Shown: positions 25,645 through 39,746, counted from the first letter of the stretch. The stretch is 64,000 bases of DNA from Affinundibacterium fentianense (GCF_018139545.1 NZ_JAGSPJ010000002.1:310001-374000), one strand, 5' to 3'. The notes: generated by a model from the letters alone, not told the origin. Numbers and translations: made by a program.

Positions 25645-26313
25645 ATGTTTAAAGTCGCTGCTATGAACGCTCTGCAAGGCACCCTATTTCCACGTCAATT
25701 TGCAACTGGTAGTCTTATCGCCGCTTTGCATATAATTGTATTTGGTTTCATCATTTTGAATCCAAATAAACACTTTCAGGCAACACCTAAAGAAACGATC
25801 GTCCTGATGATGCCAAGCTCTATGCCTAAATTGGCGGCACCGATGGAAAAAGTTAAACAGGTACAGAAAACAACTCCAAATCAAGCAGCTCTTCCGCGAC
25901 AAATCGCAATACGAGACATGACTCAAGACGCTATTGCGGTGAGCCCTATTCAAGTGGAAGAAAGCCTACACGCTACACCAAGCCATATCACGCCAACCCC
26001 CACCATAGCTACCAAGGTGGAGCCAGTCGGGCCAAAAATCATTAGTGCTGTCGAATATATTCAAGCACCACAAGCAGACTACCCTCCAATGGCTCGACGC
26101 TTAGGCGAGGAGGGTCGAGTTGTAATGCAAGTCCTTGTCAACGACAAAGGGCGCGCAGAAAAAGTGGAGATCCTAAAATCCTCAGGTTTCAGTCGACTCG
26201 ACGAATCGGCCAAGATAGCCTTATTTAGAGCACTGTTTAAACCATATGTTGAAGATGGTAAAGCAACAACAGTATTAGCAACGGCGAGTATCAATTTTTC
26301 ATTAAGAGGTTAA
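25645..26313 (+). CDS. TonB family energy transducer
   Basis: A 222-residue protein with a short cytoplasmic N-terminus, one membrane anchor at about 20-38 (GSLIAALHIIVFGFIIL), a central Pro/Gln/Thr-rich periplasmic spacer and the C-terminal TonB domain (ADYPPMARRLGEEGRVVMQVLVN, then SGFSRLDESAKIALFRALF). It spans the periplasm and passes proton-motive energy to TonB-dependent receptors. No exbB or exbD is adjacent, so the motor must be encoded elsewhere. It might serve the receptor at 765-3521, but any other receptor is equally possible. No clear ribosome site precedes the ATG; the palindrome occupies that space. Confidence 0.92.
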   Translation: MFKVAAMNALQGTLFPRQFATGSLIAALHIIVFGFIILNPNKHFQATPKETIVLMMPSSMPKLAAPMEKVKQVQKTTPNQAALPRQIAIRDMTQDAIAVSPIQVEESLHATPSHITPTPTIATKVEPVGPKIISAVEYIQAPQADYPPMARRLGEEGRVVMQVLVNDKGRAEKVEILKSSGFSRLDESAKIALFRALFKPYVEDGKATTVLATASINFSLRG

Positions 26314-26335
26314 GCTGCCGCTCAAAAAATATCCT

Positions 26336-26368
26336 AAAAAAAAGCATGCTAAAGCATGCTTTTTTTTA
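26336..26368. terminator. Bidirectional terminator between the TonB-like gene and GST
   Basis: Two GCATGC blocks separated by TAAA, flanked by A and T runs on opposite sides, form a hairpin that works on both strands between two convergent genes. Confidence 0.88.
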
Positions 26369-26369
26369 T

Positions 26370-26978
26370 TCACTCTGGAAGAGTATCTTTAAACGACGTG
26401 CGTTCACTTAATTTATCAAACAATTTTGCCAAATTTGGATATTCCTCTCGCCACCCTACCTGAGGGAACCGAAACGCTAACCAACCCAAGCAGCATCCAA
26501 CACTTATATCGGCCAAAGTTAGATGATTTCCCACACAATATGCCGACTCACCCAAGCCTTGCGACATCGCCTTTAGCCCTGCATTGACTTTGTCCCACTG
26601 CCGATTGATCCACGATTCGCTTTGGAGCGAGGGCTCACGCAAAGTATGCTCAAGTCGTATCAAAACGGCAGCATCAAGAATACCATCGGACAAAGCTTCC
26701 CAGTTTTTGACCTCTGCACGTTCACGTCCGTGGGGCGGAATCAACTTTCCAACAGGTGTCAAAGTATCTAAGTACTCAACAATGACTCTTGAATCGAACA
26801 TAGCTCCACCGTCCTCCATCAAAAGACAGGGAATTTTACCCAATGGATTTGACTGTTGAATCGTAGTGTCGTTTGACCAAACATTTTCGAGCAGCAAGGC
26901 GTAATCCAATTTTTTTTCCGCTAAAACAACACGGACTTTTCTTACGTAAGGACTAGTCAAAGAGCCGATTAATTTCAT
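26370..26978 (-). CDS. Glutathione S-transferase family protein
   Basis: The 202-residue protein has a thioredoxin-like N-terminal domain (MKLIGSLTSPYVRKVRVVLAEK, then NPLGKIPCLLMEDG and DSRVIVEYLD) with the glutathione-binding SxxV-like start, and an all-helical C-terminal domain (LTLADISVGCCLGWL). GSTs conjugate or reduce electrophiles and peroxides in the cytoplasm. The catalytic residue is probably Ser9 in TSPYVRK. It is a single-gene unit convergent with the TonB-like gene. No substrate clue. Confidence 0.93.
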   Translation of the reverse strand: MKLIGSLTSPYVRKVRVVLAEKKLDYALLLENVWSNDTTIQQSNPLGKIPCLLMEDGGAMFDSRVIVEYLDTLTPVGKLIPPHGRERAEVKNWEALSDGILDAAVLIRLEHTLREPSLQSESWINRQWDKVNAGLKAMSQGLGESAYCVGNHLTLADISVGCCLGWLAFRFPQVGWREEYPNLAKLFDKLSERTSFKDTLPE

Positions 26979-28773
<1,795 letters not shown>

Positions 28774-28797
28774 TCAAGCGATCAGGAGTCTTATAAG

Positions 28798-28838
28798 AAA
28801 AAGGGGCATTAAGTATTCGATACTTAATGCCCCTTTTT
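28798..28838. terminator. Bidirectional terminator between purB and the M4 protease gene
   Basis: A 14 bp perfect stem (GGGGCATTAAGTAT and its complement, 28803-28833) with a three-base loop is flanked by A and T runs, so it can end both convergent transcripts. Confidence 0.92.
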
Positions 28839-28921
28839 CTACATTGAATGCAATTTAAAACTAAATATCACGAAAAAAACGACATCAAATCTTTCGATTT
28901 AATGTCGACTTCGATGACATA

Positions 28922-31112
<2,191 letters not shown>

Positions 31113-31115
31113 TAT

Positions 31116-31137
31116 ATTAGTTCTACTTCGAACTAAT
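31116..31137. promoter_or_regulatory. Inverted repeat overlapping the promoter of the b561-YceI-MarR operon
   Basis: Arms ATTAGTTC and GAACTAAT are exact complements with a six-base spacer. The left arm overlaps a -10-like TATATT at 31113-31118, and the repeat ends 19 bp before the first start codon. The operon ends with a MarR-family gene, so autorepression at this site is likely; binding is inferred. Confidence 0.6.
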
Positions 31138-31156
31138 TTCCAATTTAGGAACGTCT

Positions 31157-31702
31157 ATGAGTCGATATCCAAGCCTCAACATTGCTATACATTGGCTACT
31201 TGCCATCATGATCCTTATTGCTTTCGCAATGGGGTTTTATATGGTTGACTTAACGATTAGCCCGAACAAACTCAAACTTTTTGCGTGGCACAAATGGCTA
31301 GGTGTCAGCATTTTGGGATTGGTTGGTATTAGGCTACTTAGTAGACTGATTTTGGGAGCTCCAGCCTACCCGGCATCGATGAAACTATGGGAGAAATACA
31401 TCGCCAATCTCACTCACATTATTTTGTATATCCTGATGTTTGCGGTTCCGATCTCTGGCTATTTATATACCTATGCGGCTGGGTTTCCTATCGTATATTT
31501 AGGCTTGTTTGAACTACCTGCAATCATCCCACCTCTTACAGAGCAAAAGAATCTGCTCAAAGACTTACACGAAACCCTAACCATGAGTATGCTCATTGTT
31601 TTAATTTTGCATTTACTTGCTGTGATTAAACATCAATTCATTGACAAGGACGAGATTCTTTACCGAATGCTTCCCATCCAAAGAAAGAGTGACCAAAAAT
31701 GA
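31157..31702 (+). CDS. Cytochrome b561 family protein
   Basis: A 181-residue inner-membrane protein with four hydrophobic segments. Candidate haem-ligand histidines are in NIAIHWLLA, AWHKWLG, NLTHIILY and LHLLAVIKHQF. The family carries electrons between the quinone pool and periplasmic acceptors; the E. coli member CybB has superoxide:ubiquinone oxidoreductase activity. It is the first gene of an operon with two YceI genes and a MarR gene, and its stop overlaps the first yceI start (ATGA). This cytochrome-YceI pairing is common in proteobacteria. Confidence 0.93.
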   Translation: MSRYPSLNIAIHWLLAIMILIAFAMGFYMVDLTISPNKLKLFAWHKWLGVSILGLVGIRLLSRLILGAPAYPASMKLWEKYIANLTHIILYILMFAVPISGYLYTYAAGFPIVYLGLFELPAIIPPLTEQKNLLKDLHETLTMSMLIVLILHLLAVIKHQFIDKDEILYRMLPIQRKSDQK

Positions 31703-32265
31703 TTTCCTTCAATAAAGCAAACAAAATCAGTGCTGTATTCTTGATGCTCATGAGTTTTTGCATCGTGGCAGCTACCCCAGCGGGCATAGACAATACTAAA
31801 AGTAGTATCAATTTCGTATTCAAGCAAATGGAAGTGCCTGTACAAGCAAAATTTAAAAAATTTCAAGCAAGCATCGACTATAACCAGAATAAACCTGAAG
31901 CCTCGACAGCTAAAGTCGAAATTGATTTAAATAGTGTTGATCTCCCAGCACCTGAATATAACCAAGAGGTACTAAAAAAAGAATGGTTTAACGCTGCACA
32001 ATTTCCCAAAGCAATTTTTACTTCAACAGGAATGAAATCTTTGGGTGCCGGAAAATTGGAGGCGACAGGCAATCTTTCAATTAAGGGCAAAAGTATCGTC
32101 GTTAAATTTCCTTTGACTATCAAGCCAGAGGGGAAGGGGTTTAATTTCGAAGGTACATTACCAATCAAACGTTTGCAGTTCAACATTGGTGAGGGAGAGT
32201 GGAAGGATACCAGTATGGTCGCCGACGACGTCCTCATCAAATTTAAAGTAGTCACCAATCCTTAA
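31699..32265 (+). CDS. YceI family periplasmic lipid-binding protein, first copy
   Basis: A 188-residue protein with a signal peptide (hydrophobic to about residue 25) and the YceI beta-barrel: the family start IDNTKSSINFVFKQMEVPVQ, the central WFNAAQFPKAIFTSTG and a C-terminal KDTSMVADDVLIKFKV. YceI-type proteins bind polyisoprenoid chains in a lipocalin-like pocket. It overlaps the cytochrome b561 stop and precedes a second, diverged yceI. It may carry a quinone or polyprenoid for the cytochrome; that link is inference. Confidence 0.92.
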   Translation: MISFNKANKISAVFLMLMSFCIVAATPAGIDNTKSSINFVFKQMEVPVQAKFKKFQASIDYNQNKPEASTAKVEIDLNSVDLPAPEYNQEVLKKEWFNAAQFPKAIFTSTGMKSLGAGKLEATGNLSIKGKSIVVKFPLTIKPEGKGFNFEGTLPIKRLQFNIGEGEWKDTSMVADDVLIKFKVVTNP

Positions 32266-32284
32266 CTTTCCAGGAGATCTAGCA

Positions 32285-32854
32285 ATGAAACTAAATCAAT
32301 TAATCGCAATCGGCTTGTTCGCAGTGGCAGCTCCAAGTTTTGCGCAAACCTACAAAATCGACCCTAGCCATACTTATCCAAGCTTCGAAGCTGATCACAA
32401 AGGGATCTCTTTCTGGCGTGGCAAATTTACCAAAACAGAAGGTACGATTACACTAGATCGTGCTGCCAAAACCGGCACAATGTCAATCACCATTGATGCA
32501 AACTCCATCGATTTTGGTCATCAAAAAATGAATGATCATGCCAAAAATAAGGACATGTTCAATGCACCTCAATTTCCAACCATTACCTATGTAGGCAAAT
32601 CCATGAAATTTGATGGAGACCGCTTGGTATCAGTCGATGGCGAGTTAACTTTACTTGGTGTCACTAAGCCAGTTGCATTAACTGTCAACAAATTCAAATG
32701 CATTCAAGATGCGATGACCAAAGCAGAAATCTGTGGTGCGGATGCCAGTGCTGAATTTAAACGTAGTGACTTCGGAATGAATTTTGCGTTGAATTGGGGC
32801 TTCTCTCCAGACGTCAAATTATCGATCCAAGTTGAAGCTGTGAAGTCAAACTAA
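32285..32854 (+). CDS. YceI family periplasmic lipid-binding protein, second copy
   Basis: A 189-residue protein with a clear signal peptide ending PSFAQT (about residue 21), then the YceI barrel: YKIDPSHTYPSFEADHKG, DMFNAPQFPTITYVGKS and a C-terminal FALNWGFSPDVKLSIQVEAV. It contains a pair of cysteines (KCIQDAMTKAEICGA) not seen in the first copy that could form a disulfide. It lies 19 bp after the first yceI; the two differ strongly and are not a recent duplication. Confidence 0.94.
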   Translation: MKLNQLIAIGLFAVAAPSFAQTYKIDPSHTYPSFEADHKGISFWRGKFTKTEGTITLDRAAKTGTMSITIDANSIDFGHQKMNDHAKNKDMFNAPQFPTITYVGKSMKFDGDRLVSVDGELTLLGVTKPVALTVNKFKCIQDAMTKAEICGADASAEFKRSDFGMNFALNWGFSPDVKLSIQVEAVKSN

Positions 32855-32899
32855 TATAAAAGCCGAATAGAGTGAGGTATCAACCCCACTCTATCGCAA

Positions 32900-33346
32900 A
32901 TGGCAGACGGCGTTATGGACAAAAGATACCTACGCAGCATTCGCTTACTATCTGAATGCATGCAATTGTTTGAAAAAGCTTCTAGCAAACGCGTTCGAGC
33001 GCTGGGATTTACCGATTCTCAATTCGATATTATTGCCACCTTGGGAAACACCGCAGGCATGACTTGCAAAGAACTGGGTGAAAAAACACTGATAACAAAA
33101 GGAACTCTGACTGGCGTCTTAGATCGACTAGAGGCAAAGGGCATCATTCAACGTGAGCGCGGCGCAGACAGGCGTCAGCTATTCATCAAACTCACTGAAT
33201 TTGGTGAACATCAATTTCAACTCTCTTTCCCAGAGGTTGTTAATGATGGACGGCGCGCTTTTAGCGCCTATACGCAAACCGATTTTACGATACTTGAAGA
33301 ACAATTAATGAAATTAAAAGATACACTCAGCTCGCATTTGGATTGA
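32900..33346 (+). CDS. MarR-family transcriptional regulator
   Basis: The 148-residue protein has the winged-helix DNA-binding core (MTCKELGEKTLITKGTLTGV, then LEAKGIIQRERGADRRQLFI with the wing Arg/Asp motif). The amphipathic ends form the dimer interface. It is the last gene of the b561-YceI-YceI operon and a palindrome of MarR type overlaps the operon promoter. There are no cysteines in the OhrR redox positions that I can see, so a small-molecule effector is more likely than peroxide. A later ATG at residue 6 (MDKRYLR) is a possible start. Confidence 0.92.
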   Translation: MADGVMDKRYLRSIRLLSECMQLFEKASSKRVRALGFTDSQFDIIATLGNTAGMTCKELGEKTLITKGTLTGVLDRLEAKGIIQRERGADRRQLFIKLTEFGEHQFQLSFPEVVNDGRRAFSAYTQTDFTILEEQLMKLKDTLSSHLD

Positions 33347-33400
33347 GTGGAATCAGTCTCCAATCAACTCAAACGAGTGTCATCAGTTAACAGCACATAC

Positions 33401-33430
33401 AAAAAAAGACGGGTTGCGCCCGTCTTTTTT
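33401..33430. terminator. Bidirectional terminator between marR and secA
   Basis: GACGGG-TTGCG-CCCGTC flanked by seven A and six T residues, between two convergent genes. Confidence 0.9.
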
Positions 33431-33449
33431 CATTTTCACACCGTATGAA

Positions 33450-36212
33450 TCAAGCCAACTTACCGTGACATTGTTTGTATTTCTTACCGCTTCCGCATGG
33501 GCACAAATCGTTTCTTCCGATTTTCAATCCATGTTCAACATATGGCAACTGATCTCCCTCAATCGCTGGAGTTGGCGCTAACATTTCTTCAGGCGATGCA
33601 TTTGCATCGAATTCGGCGTGTTGGTAATGTACATTCTCAACTTGTGACTGCGCCATTTGTTGCTCTGCCGCTTCAATTTCTTCACGAGACTGAATGCGCA
33701 CCGTCACCACAATACGCACAACCTCATTCTTAATCATATCTAACATCTGGCCAAACAATTCAAACGCTTCACGTTTATATTCTTGTTTTGGATTTTTCTG
33801 CGCATAACCTCGCAAATGTATTCCCTGACGAAGATGATCTAATGCAGCCAAATGTTCGCGCCAATGATTGTCAATGCTTTGTAACATCACGCTACGTTCA
33901 AAGCCAGCAAATGCTTCTTTACCTACCAATTCGACTTTTGCATCGTAAACAGCTTTAGCAGCCCCGATCACGCGTTCGATGATGTCTTCATCGGACAAGT
34001 TTTTCTCAGTTTCGAGTAAATCGACCAAATTGAGCTCTAAACTCCATTCAGCGGCTAAGCTTGCCTGCAAACCCGCTAAATCCCACTGCTCTTCAACTGT
34101 CTCCTCTGGGACATACTGACGCACAAGATCATGAAACATGCCGTCCCGCAAAGAAGCGATCATGTCAGACATGTCGACAGCCTCAAGCAATTCATTCCGC
34201 TGCTGGTAAATTACTTTACGTTGATCGTTCGCTACGTCATCGTATTCTAACAATTGTTTACGAATATCAAAATTCCGTGCCTCAACCTTGCGTTGTGCAG
34301 ACTCAATAGAGCGGCTAACTATCCCCGCTTCAATTGGCTCGCCTTCCGGCATTTTCAGGCGATCCATAATTGCACGTACTCGATCGCCCGCAAAAATTCG
34401 CAACAATGCATCGTCTAATGAGAGATAAAAACGTGAAGACCCAGGGTCTCCTTGACGCCCAGAACGTCCGCGCAATTGATTATCAACTCGACGAGATTCA
34501 TGACGCTCTGTCCCAACAATGTGCAGACCACCAGCAGCAACCACCTGATCATGCAAGGACTGCCATTCATCACGTAATTTTTGCGACTGACTGTGTTTTT
34601 CTGCGTCCGACAAATTATCGGATGCTTCAATCATTTGAACCTGTTTAGCCACATTGCCACCAAGGACAATATCTGTGCCGCGACCCGCCATATTGGTTGC
34701 AATGGTAATCGCTTTTGGACGCCCCGCTTGTGCAATAATTTCTGCTTCGCGAGCATGTTGCTTCGCATTCAAAACATTGTGTGGAAGCTTGGCTTTATCT
34801 AAGATACCTGAAAGTAGCTCAGAATTTTCGATCGATGTTGTGCCAACCAGCACTGGCTGTCCACGCTCATAGCAATCTTGAATATCCTTAAGCATTGCGC
34901 CATATTTTTCTTGCGCAGATTTATAAACTTGGTCTTGCCGATCTTTACGTTGAGAAGGTCTATTCGGAGGAATAACTACTGTCTCCAAATTATAAATCTC
35001 TTGGAATTCATACGCTTCTGTATCTGCTGTACCTGTCATCCCAGATAACCGGGCGTACATACGGAAATAATTTTGGAATGTAATCGAAGCGAGTGTCTGA
35101 TTTTCGTTTTGAATGCGCACACCTTCTTTTGCTTCAACGGCTTGATGCAGTCCATCTGACCAGCGCCGCCCTGTCATCATGCGTCCTGTAAACTCATCAA
35201 CGATTACGATCTCATCATTCAAAACAACGTAGTGTTGATCTTTAAAATAAAGGGCATGTGCACGTAATGCAGCGTACAGGTGATGTACTAGTGAAATGTT
35301 CGCAGCGTCATACAGTGAGGCGCCTTCGGGCAATAAACCCATCTGAGTCAGAATACGTTCAGCTTTGTCATGCCCAGCTTCGGTTAGCAAAACTTGGTGC
35401 GACTTCTCATCTTTCGTAAAGTCGCCTGGCACCTCAACGACACCTTTCCCATCGGGAGTTTCCTCACCAATTTGCAAGGTAAGTAACTTCGGAACTTCAT
35501 TGATTTTGTAGTAAAGTTCCGTATGATTCTCGGCCTGTCCCGAAATAATCAAAGGTGTGCGCGCTTCGTCAATTAAAATCGAATCTACTTCATCAACAAC
35601 GGCGAAATTTAACGCGCGCTGAACCCGATCTTTGGCTTCGTACACCATATTGTCGCGCAAATAATCAAATCCATATTCATTGTTGGTGCCGTAAGTGACA
35701 TCAGATGCATAAGCAGCTTGTTTAGCATCGTGTTCAAGCTGAGACAAATTCACGCCCGTGGTTAACCCTAACCAGCCATACAACTGTCCCATCTGATCCG
35801 CATCACGCTGCGCCAAATAGTCATTTACAGTCACGACATGCACACCTTTACCAGAGAGCGCATTGAGATAAATTGGCAAGGTTGCCATTAAAGTCTTACC
35901 CTCGCCAGTACCCATTTCCGCAATCTTGCCAAAATGCAATGCCATACCACCGATCATTTGTACGTCGAAGTGCCGCATTTTTAGCACCCGTTTGCTCGCT
36001 TCACGGCAAACTGCGAATGCTTCAGGCAACAGCGTATCTAAAGTCTCGCCCTTCATCAAGCGCTGTTTGAACTCTGGTGTTTTAGCCTTCAATTGCTCAT
36101 CCGAAAAAGCTTCATACTTAGGCTCTAAGGCGTTGATTTCACGGACAATTTTTTGATATTGTTTCAAGAGACGCTGATTGCGACTACCGAATATTTTGGT
36201 CAGAAATGACAT
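33450..36212 (-). CDS. secA: Preprotein translocase ATPase SecA
   Basis: SecA drives protein export through SecYEG. The 920-residue protein has the Walker A motif [10 protein letters not shown] near residue 105, the DEAD-like [17 protein letters not shown], the second nucleotide-binding domain ([16 protein letters not shown]) and the C-terminal SecB/lipid-binding zinc motif [14 protein letters not shown]. Length and order are normal. It is the last gene of the cell envelope run that starts at mraZ and is separated from the M23 peptidase gene by about 200 bp. Confidence 0.98.
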   Translation of the reverse strand: MSFLTKIFGSRNQRLLKQYQKIVREINALEPKYEAFSDEQLKAKTPEFKQRLMKGETLDTLLPEAFAVCREASKRVLKMRHFDVQMIGGMALHFGKIAEMGTGEGKTLMATLPIYLNALSGKGVHVVTVNDYLAQRDADQMGQLYGWLGLTTGVNLSQLEHDAKQAAYASDVTYGTNNEYGFDYLRDNMVYEAKDRVQRALNFAVVDEVDSILIDEARTPLIISGQAENHTELYYKINEVPKLLTLQIGEETPDGKGVVEVPGDFTKDEKSHQVLLTEAGHDKAERILTQMGLLPEGASLYDAANISLVHHLYAALRAHALYFKDQHYVVLNDEIVIVDEFTGRMMTGRRWSDGLHQAVEAKEGVRIQNENQTLASITFQNYFRMYARLSGMTGTADTEAYEFQEIYNLETVVIPPNRPSQRKDRQDQVYKSAQEKYGAMLKDIQDCYERGQPVLVGTTSIENSELLSGILDKAKLPHNVLNAKQHAREAEIIAQAGRPKAITIATNMAGRGTDIVLGGNVAKQVQMIEASDNLSDAEKHSQSQKLRDEWQSLHDQVVAAGGLHIVGTERHESRRVDNQLRGRSGRQGDPGSSRFYLSLDDALLRIFAGDRVRAIMDRLKMPEGEPIEAGIVSRSIESAQRKVEARNFDIRKQLLEYDDVANDQRKVIYQQRNELLEAVDMSDMIASLRDGMFHDLVRQYVPEETVEEQWDLAGLQASLAAEWSLELNLVDLLETEKNLSDEDIIERVIGAAKAVYDAKVELVGKEAFAGFERSVMLQSIDNHWREHLAALDHLRQGIHLRGYAQKNPKQEYKREAFELFGQMLDMIKNEVVRIVVTVRIQSREEIEAAEQQMAQSQVENVHYQHAEFDANASPEEMLAPTPAIEGDQLPYVEHGLKIGRNDLCPCGSGKKYKQCHGKLA

Positions 36213-36414
36213 GCTAGTAGTGGGTTATGAAGGGTAAGGTTCTAAAACACTGCAAAAAACGCAAGATTGCAGCAGATATGATTAACTTTTTATTTTAACA
36301 TGCCTCACACAGCTTTCCAGAATTTATCCTATTTAGAAAGCGAAGTTAGAATCGAGATGGAGACAAATCGAACAAATTCAAGATCAAGAGAATGCTGCTC
36401 CCGCACAACTCGCT

Positions 36415-37398
36415 TCAATTTGGCAATTGGCGATAGTAATTTGCAAGTTTTGAATGATCGACCCGGTCATTGCCAGGATTGAGAAACTTATGTGGATTTT
36501 GAGCGACACCTTTAATTCTGACTTCAAAATGTAAGTGTGCTCCAGTCGACCGTCCCGTCGATCCAATATTGGCAATATGTTGACCCCGTTTCACAATATC
36601 CCCAACTTTCGCCAACAATTTAGAAGCATGAGCATAGCGAGTGATCATGTCAGCACCATGATCAATTTCCAACATATTCCCAAACTCAGGGTGATACTCG
36701 GCGGCAACCACAACCCCACCCGCCGCAGCGACTATGGGGGTACCCGTTGGAGCCGAAAAGTCCAAGCCTTCATGAAAGGCGGTCCGACCTGAAAATGGGT
36801 CGAGGCGTCGCCCAAACGTTGACGCATTGTAACCAACATTGACAGGAACAATGGTCGGCAACAATTTTGCTTGAAGCTTGTAGCTCATCAATTTTGATTC
36901 AACAACATTCAAATAATCAGAACGATAATTCAGATCTTTTGATAAGGCGTCGAGGGCAGTCTGAAAGTCTTGCAAGCTCAAATCTTGTTTGGCTGTATCA
37001 GCAACAATCTCAGCACCGCCGCGAGCTGGTGCTTCTTTGAAATTAAACTCCTCTGGCTTAACACCTGCTAAGCCCTGCACTCTCTCTCCAAGTGCATCAA
37101 GTCGAATCAATTGCGCTTGCATCTCACCAATTTTGACCGCCATCGCATTCAAATTCTCTTTCAAGTATTTGTCGTTGCCTGTCAATGATACATTCGCGGA
37201 AGCTTGAAAAGCCTGTGGCAATATACTCTTCATTAAGGTCGAATCGGTCGACGCGATGCGACCTAAAATACCCATCAATACAAATGCGACTAGCAATACT
37301 AATAATGCAAATGCTGAGAGAAAAGCAAATAAATGTTTTGATGACAAAGTAACTGACTTTGCCCGAGTCAAGCGAGAATGCATGATAATCACTTGCAT
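36415..37398 (-). CDS. M23 family (LytM-type) peptidase, membrane-anchored
   Basis: A 327-residue protein with an N-terminal membrane anchor at about 25-47, a coiled-coil-like stretch at about 70-150, and a C-terminal LytM/M23 domain. The zinc site is visible in AFHEGLDFSAPTGTP and GAHLHFEVR, so the endopeptidase is probably active rather than an EnvC-type activator. GGAGG lies 9 bp before the ATG. Peptidases of this type cut peptidoglycan cross-links. It lies between the dciA-like gene (divergent) and secA, a usual betaproteobacterial order. Confidence 0.93.
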   Translation of the reverse strand: MQVIIMHSRLTRAKSVTLSSKHLFAFLSAFALLVLLVAFVLMGILGRIASTDSTLMKSILPQAFQASANVSLTGNDKYLKENLNAMAVKIGEMQAQLIRLDALGERVQGLAGVKPEEFNFKEAPARGGAEIVADTAKQDLSLQDFQTALDALSKDLNYRSDYLNVVESKLMSYKLQAKLLPTIVPVNVGYNASTFGRRLDPFSGRTAFHEGLDFSAPTGTPIVAAAGGVVVAAEYHPEFGNMLEIDHGADMITRYAHASKLLAKVGDIVKRGQHIANIGSTGRSTGAHLHFEVRIKGVAQNPHKFLNPGNDRVDHSKLANYYRQLPN

Positions 37399-37449
37399 TA
37401 AGCATTACCTCCGTGATCAACAAGACTGAATTATGGTAATGTGCCGTTT

Positions 37450-37947
37450 ATGCAATTACCTCATCCGACTTACCGACTAAATGTCAAACGCAGCAAAAAA
37501 ATGGCTCAAAGCAATGAAATAGCATCATTTTTACGTCAAAATGATAAATTATCGCCATTATTACCGACTGTTAAGAGGAACATTTCGCTTCAAAAAGAAT
37601 GTCGAAGCATTTTGCCCGCTATCTTTGATGCGTGCGAGGTTCTTAACCTCAATGATGAACATCTTGTGATGTCTGCACCAAACGCCTCTATTGCAACGAA
37701 ATTAAAACAGCAGTTACCAAAACTGCAGATACATTTGCAACAACGAGGATGGCAGATTAACGCAATCAAGATTAAAGTACAAGTGAAACGCGTTATCGAA
37801 AAGCCCACAGCTATCAAACAGGCTCTTCTTACAAGGCCAGCTTTGAATGCATTTCAAAATTTAGAAAATAGCTTAGAAGCAACCCCACAAAATGCCGAAC
37901 TAAAAGCAGCTCTGAGTCGATTGCTTAGTCGAAACCAAATCAAATAG
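37450..37947 (+). CDS. dciA: DciA-like protein (DUF721), probable DnaB helicase loader
   Basis: The product of about 165 residues carries a KH-like DUF721 fold (LLPTVKRNISLQKECRSILPA, NDEHLVMSAPNASIATKLKQQ) and a basic C-terminal tail. DciA is the ancestral loader of the replicative helicase in bacteria that lack DnaC. The frame opens at GTG 37441, ATG 37450 or ATG 37501; none has a strong ribosome site and 37450 is a compromise. It is divergent from the M23 peptidase and convergent with lpxC, as in related betaproteobacteria. Confidence 0.75.
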   Translation: MQLPHPTYRLNVKRSKKMAQSNEIASFLRQNDKLSPLLPTVKRNISLQKECRSILPAIFDACEVLNLNDEHLVMSAPNASIATKLKQQLPKLQIHLQQRGWQINAIKIKVQVKRVIEKPTAIKQALLTRPALNAFQNLENSLEATPQNAELKAALSRLLSRNQIK

Positions 37948-37990
37948 AAACTGAGCCAAAACTCTAATCTGATAAAACCAAGTCAATAAC

Positions 37991-38926
37991 TTAGTTCATT
38001 GCCCATTCTCGTCGCTCTTGATCAGCATAGGAACGGGGCGCCATTTGATCATCTTCAAAACTAACAATTTCAAAAGAGTCAGGCTGCGACAATAAAACTC
38101 GTAAAAGTTGATTATTCAATCCGTGCCCTGATTTGTGCGCAACATAACTTGCTAAGAATGGGTGTCCAATTAGATATAAATCACCGATTGCGTCCAAGAT
38201 TTTATGACGAACGAATTCATCATCAAATCGCAATCCATCTGCATTCAGGATACGATACTCATCCATTACAATCGCATTTTCCAACGAGCCACCGCGAGCC
38301 AAGCCAATCCCTCGCAACATTTCGACATCTTGCATAAAACCAAACGTGCGGGCTCGAGCAACATCTTTCACATAGGATACTTGCTCAAAATCGACTTCAG
38401 CCGTTTGACTAGTGCCATCAACAGCAGGATGATTAAACTCGATAAAGAAATGTAACTTAAATCCATCATAGGGCTCTAACCTCGCCCACTTCTCTGACTT
38501 TCCTGTACCTTCTCGAATCTCAACAGGCTTCAGAACACGTATGAATTTTTTTGCGGCTAATTGTTCTTCCATGCCTGCTTGCTGTAGCAAATAGACGAAA
38601 GAGGAAGCAGAACCGTCCATAATAGGGATCTCTTCCGCACTAACATCGATATATAAATTATCAATACCTAGGCCCGCGCAGGCTGATAACAAGTGCTCGA
38701 CTGTCGACACTTTGGCGCCTTCTTTGATTAAGGTCGACGCCATTTTTGTGTCACCAATATTTAACGCAGTTGCTGGAAACACGACAGGCGGCTGCAAATC
38801 AACCCGTGTAAATACGATTCCAGTGTCAATTGGTGCAGGGCGTAGAGTCAAGGTGACCTTGGTCCCAGAGTGGACACCAACCCCGATTGTTTTTACTTCT
38901 TGTTGTATTGTTCTTTGCTTTAACAT
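37991..38926 (-). CDS. lpxC: UDP-3-O-acyl-N-acetylglucosamine deacetylase
   Basis: LpxC makes the committed step of lipid A synthesis. The start is the ATG at 38926 ([19 protein letters not shown]), giving 311 residues, the normal length; the upstream extension would begin too early. Zinc ligands are in [10 protein letters not shown] and [13 protein letters not shown], with His also in [12 protein letters not shown]. It lies downstream of ftsZ and a peroxiredoxin gene on the same strand. Confidence 0.97.
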   Translation of the reverse strand: MLKQRTIQQEVKTIGVGVHSGTKVTLTLRPAPIDTGIVFTRVDLQPPVVFPATALNIGDTKMASTLIKEGAKVSTVEHLLSACAGLGIDNLYIDVSAEEIPIMDGSASSFVYLLQQAGMEEQLAAKKFIRVLKPVEIREGTGKSEKWARLEPYDGFKLHFFIEFNHPAVDGTSQTAEVDFEQVSYVKDVARARTFGFMQDVEMLRGIGLARGGSLENAIVMDEYRILNADGLRFDDEFVRHKILDAIGDLYLIGHPFLASYVAHKSGHGLNNQLLRVLLSQPDSFEIVSFEDDQMAPRSYADQERREWAMN

Positions 38927-38990
38927 AGCGAGATTATAAAGCGCGATGGAATATCGCACGGGCGTTTCCAAACTACGTATTCAACAGACA

Positions 38991-39023
38991 ACAACAAGCG
39001 CACCATGAAAGCGCACTTGTTGT
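38991..39023 (-). terminator. Possible terminator between peroxiredoxin and lpxC
   Basis: Long imperfect hairpin with arms ACAACAAG and CTTGTTGT plus inner GCGC pairing, but without a good T run on the minus strand. Confidence 0.35.
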
Positions 39024-39048
39024 ACTTATAACTGACTCAAAGCGAAAT

Positions 39049-39555
39049 TTAAGCTAATTGGGCCAACATGGTTTCTGCATTGGACACAGCAAAATTACCA
39101 CCCTCTTCCACATTCAGATGCTTCACAGTACCATCAACCACAACCATAGAGTATCGCTGTGAGCGCACTCCCATACCAAATTTGCTGAAATCCGCGTCGA
39201 GTCCCAAAGCTTTACTAAACGCAGCATTGCCATCAGCCATCATACGGACAATACCCGTTGCCTTTTGGTCGCGCCCCCAAGCACCCATTACAAACGCATC
39301 ATTCACTGAAATACACCAGATTTCATCGACGCCTTTTGCTTTTAAAGCCGCAGCATGCTCAACATAGCCAGGTACATGCTTTGCGGAACAAGTCGGTGTG
39401 TACGCACCAGGCAAACCGAAAATTGCAATCGTCTTACCCTTTGTGAGGGCAGCTACATCAAAATTATTGGGGCCTAAAGAACAGCCCTCTGATTCCACTT
39501 CAATGAACTCCGCCAAGTTTCCCGCTGGTAGTTGATCACCTATTTTGATGCTCAT
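39049..39555 (-). CDS. Peroxiredoxin 5-like thiol peroxidase
   Basis: Start set at the ATG at 39555 because GGGAG lies 7 bp upstream and the protein then has the family length of 168 residues. The motif GLPGAYTPTCSAKHVPGY carries the peroxidatic Cys56; Cys25 and a further Cys in WCISVND are possible partners. The family reduces peroxides using glutathione/glutaredoxin or thioredoxin. It lies between ftsZ and lpxC and is bounded by hairpins, so it is probably transcribed on its own. Confidence 0.93.
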   Translation of the reverse strand: MSIKIGDQLPAGNLAEFIEVESEGCSLGPNNFDVAALTKGKTIAIFGLPGAYTPTCSAKHVPGYVEHAAALKAKGVDEIWCISVNDAFVMGAWGRDQKATGIVRMMADGNAAFSKALGLDADFSKFGMGVRSQRYSMVVVDGTVKHLNVEEGGNFAVSNAETMLAQLA

Positions 39556-39670
39556 AATGTGCTCCCTTTTAAATTCTAACAATAACAAAAAAGTCGACTG
39601 AAAATCATCCCAAGTTGAATTCCAGCGAAGTTTGCAAGTATGCCTTAAACAAAAGAAACCTGCAGAAAGC

Positions 39671-39700
39671 AAAAACGCCAGTCAGTCGACTGGCGTTTTT
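39671..39700. terminator. Bidirectional-looking terminator downstream of ftsZ
   Basis: AACGCCAGTC and GACTGGCGTT arms flanked by A and T runs. It closes the dcw cluster about 47 bp after the ftsZ stop. Confidence 0.9.
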
Positions 39701-39746
39701 TGTTTGCGAAACTCAATTACTCGCTTGAGTCTAGGATTCAATCTAC

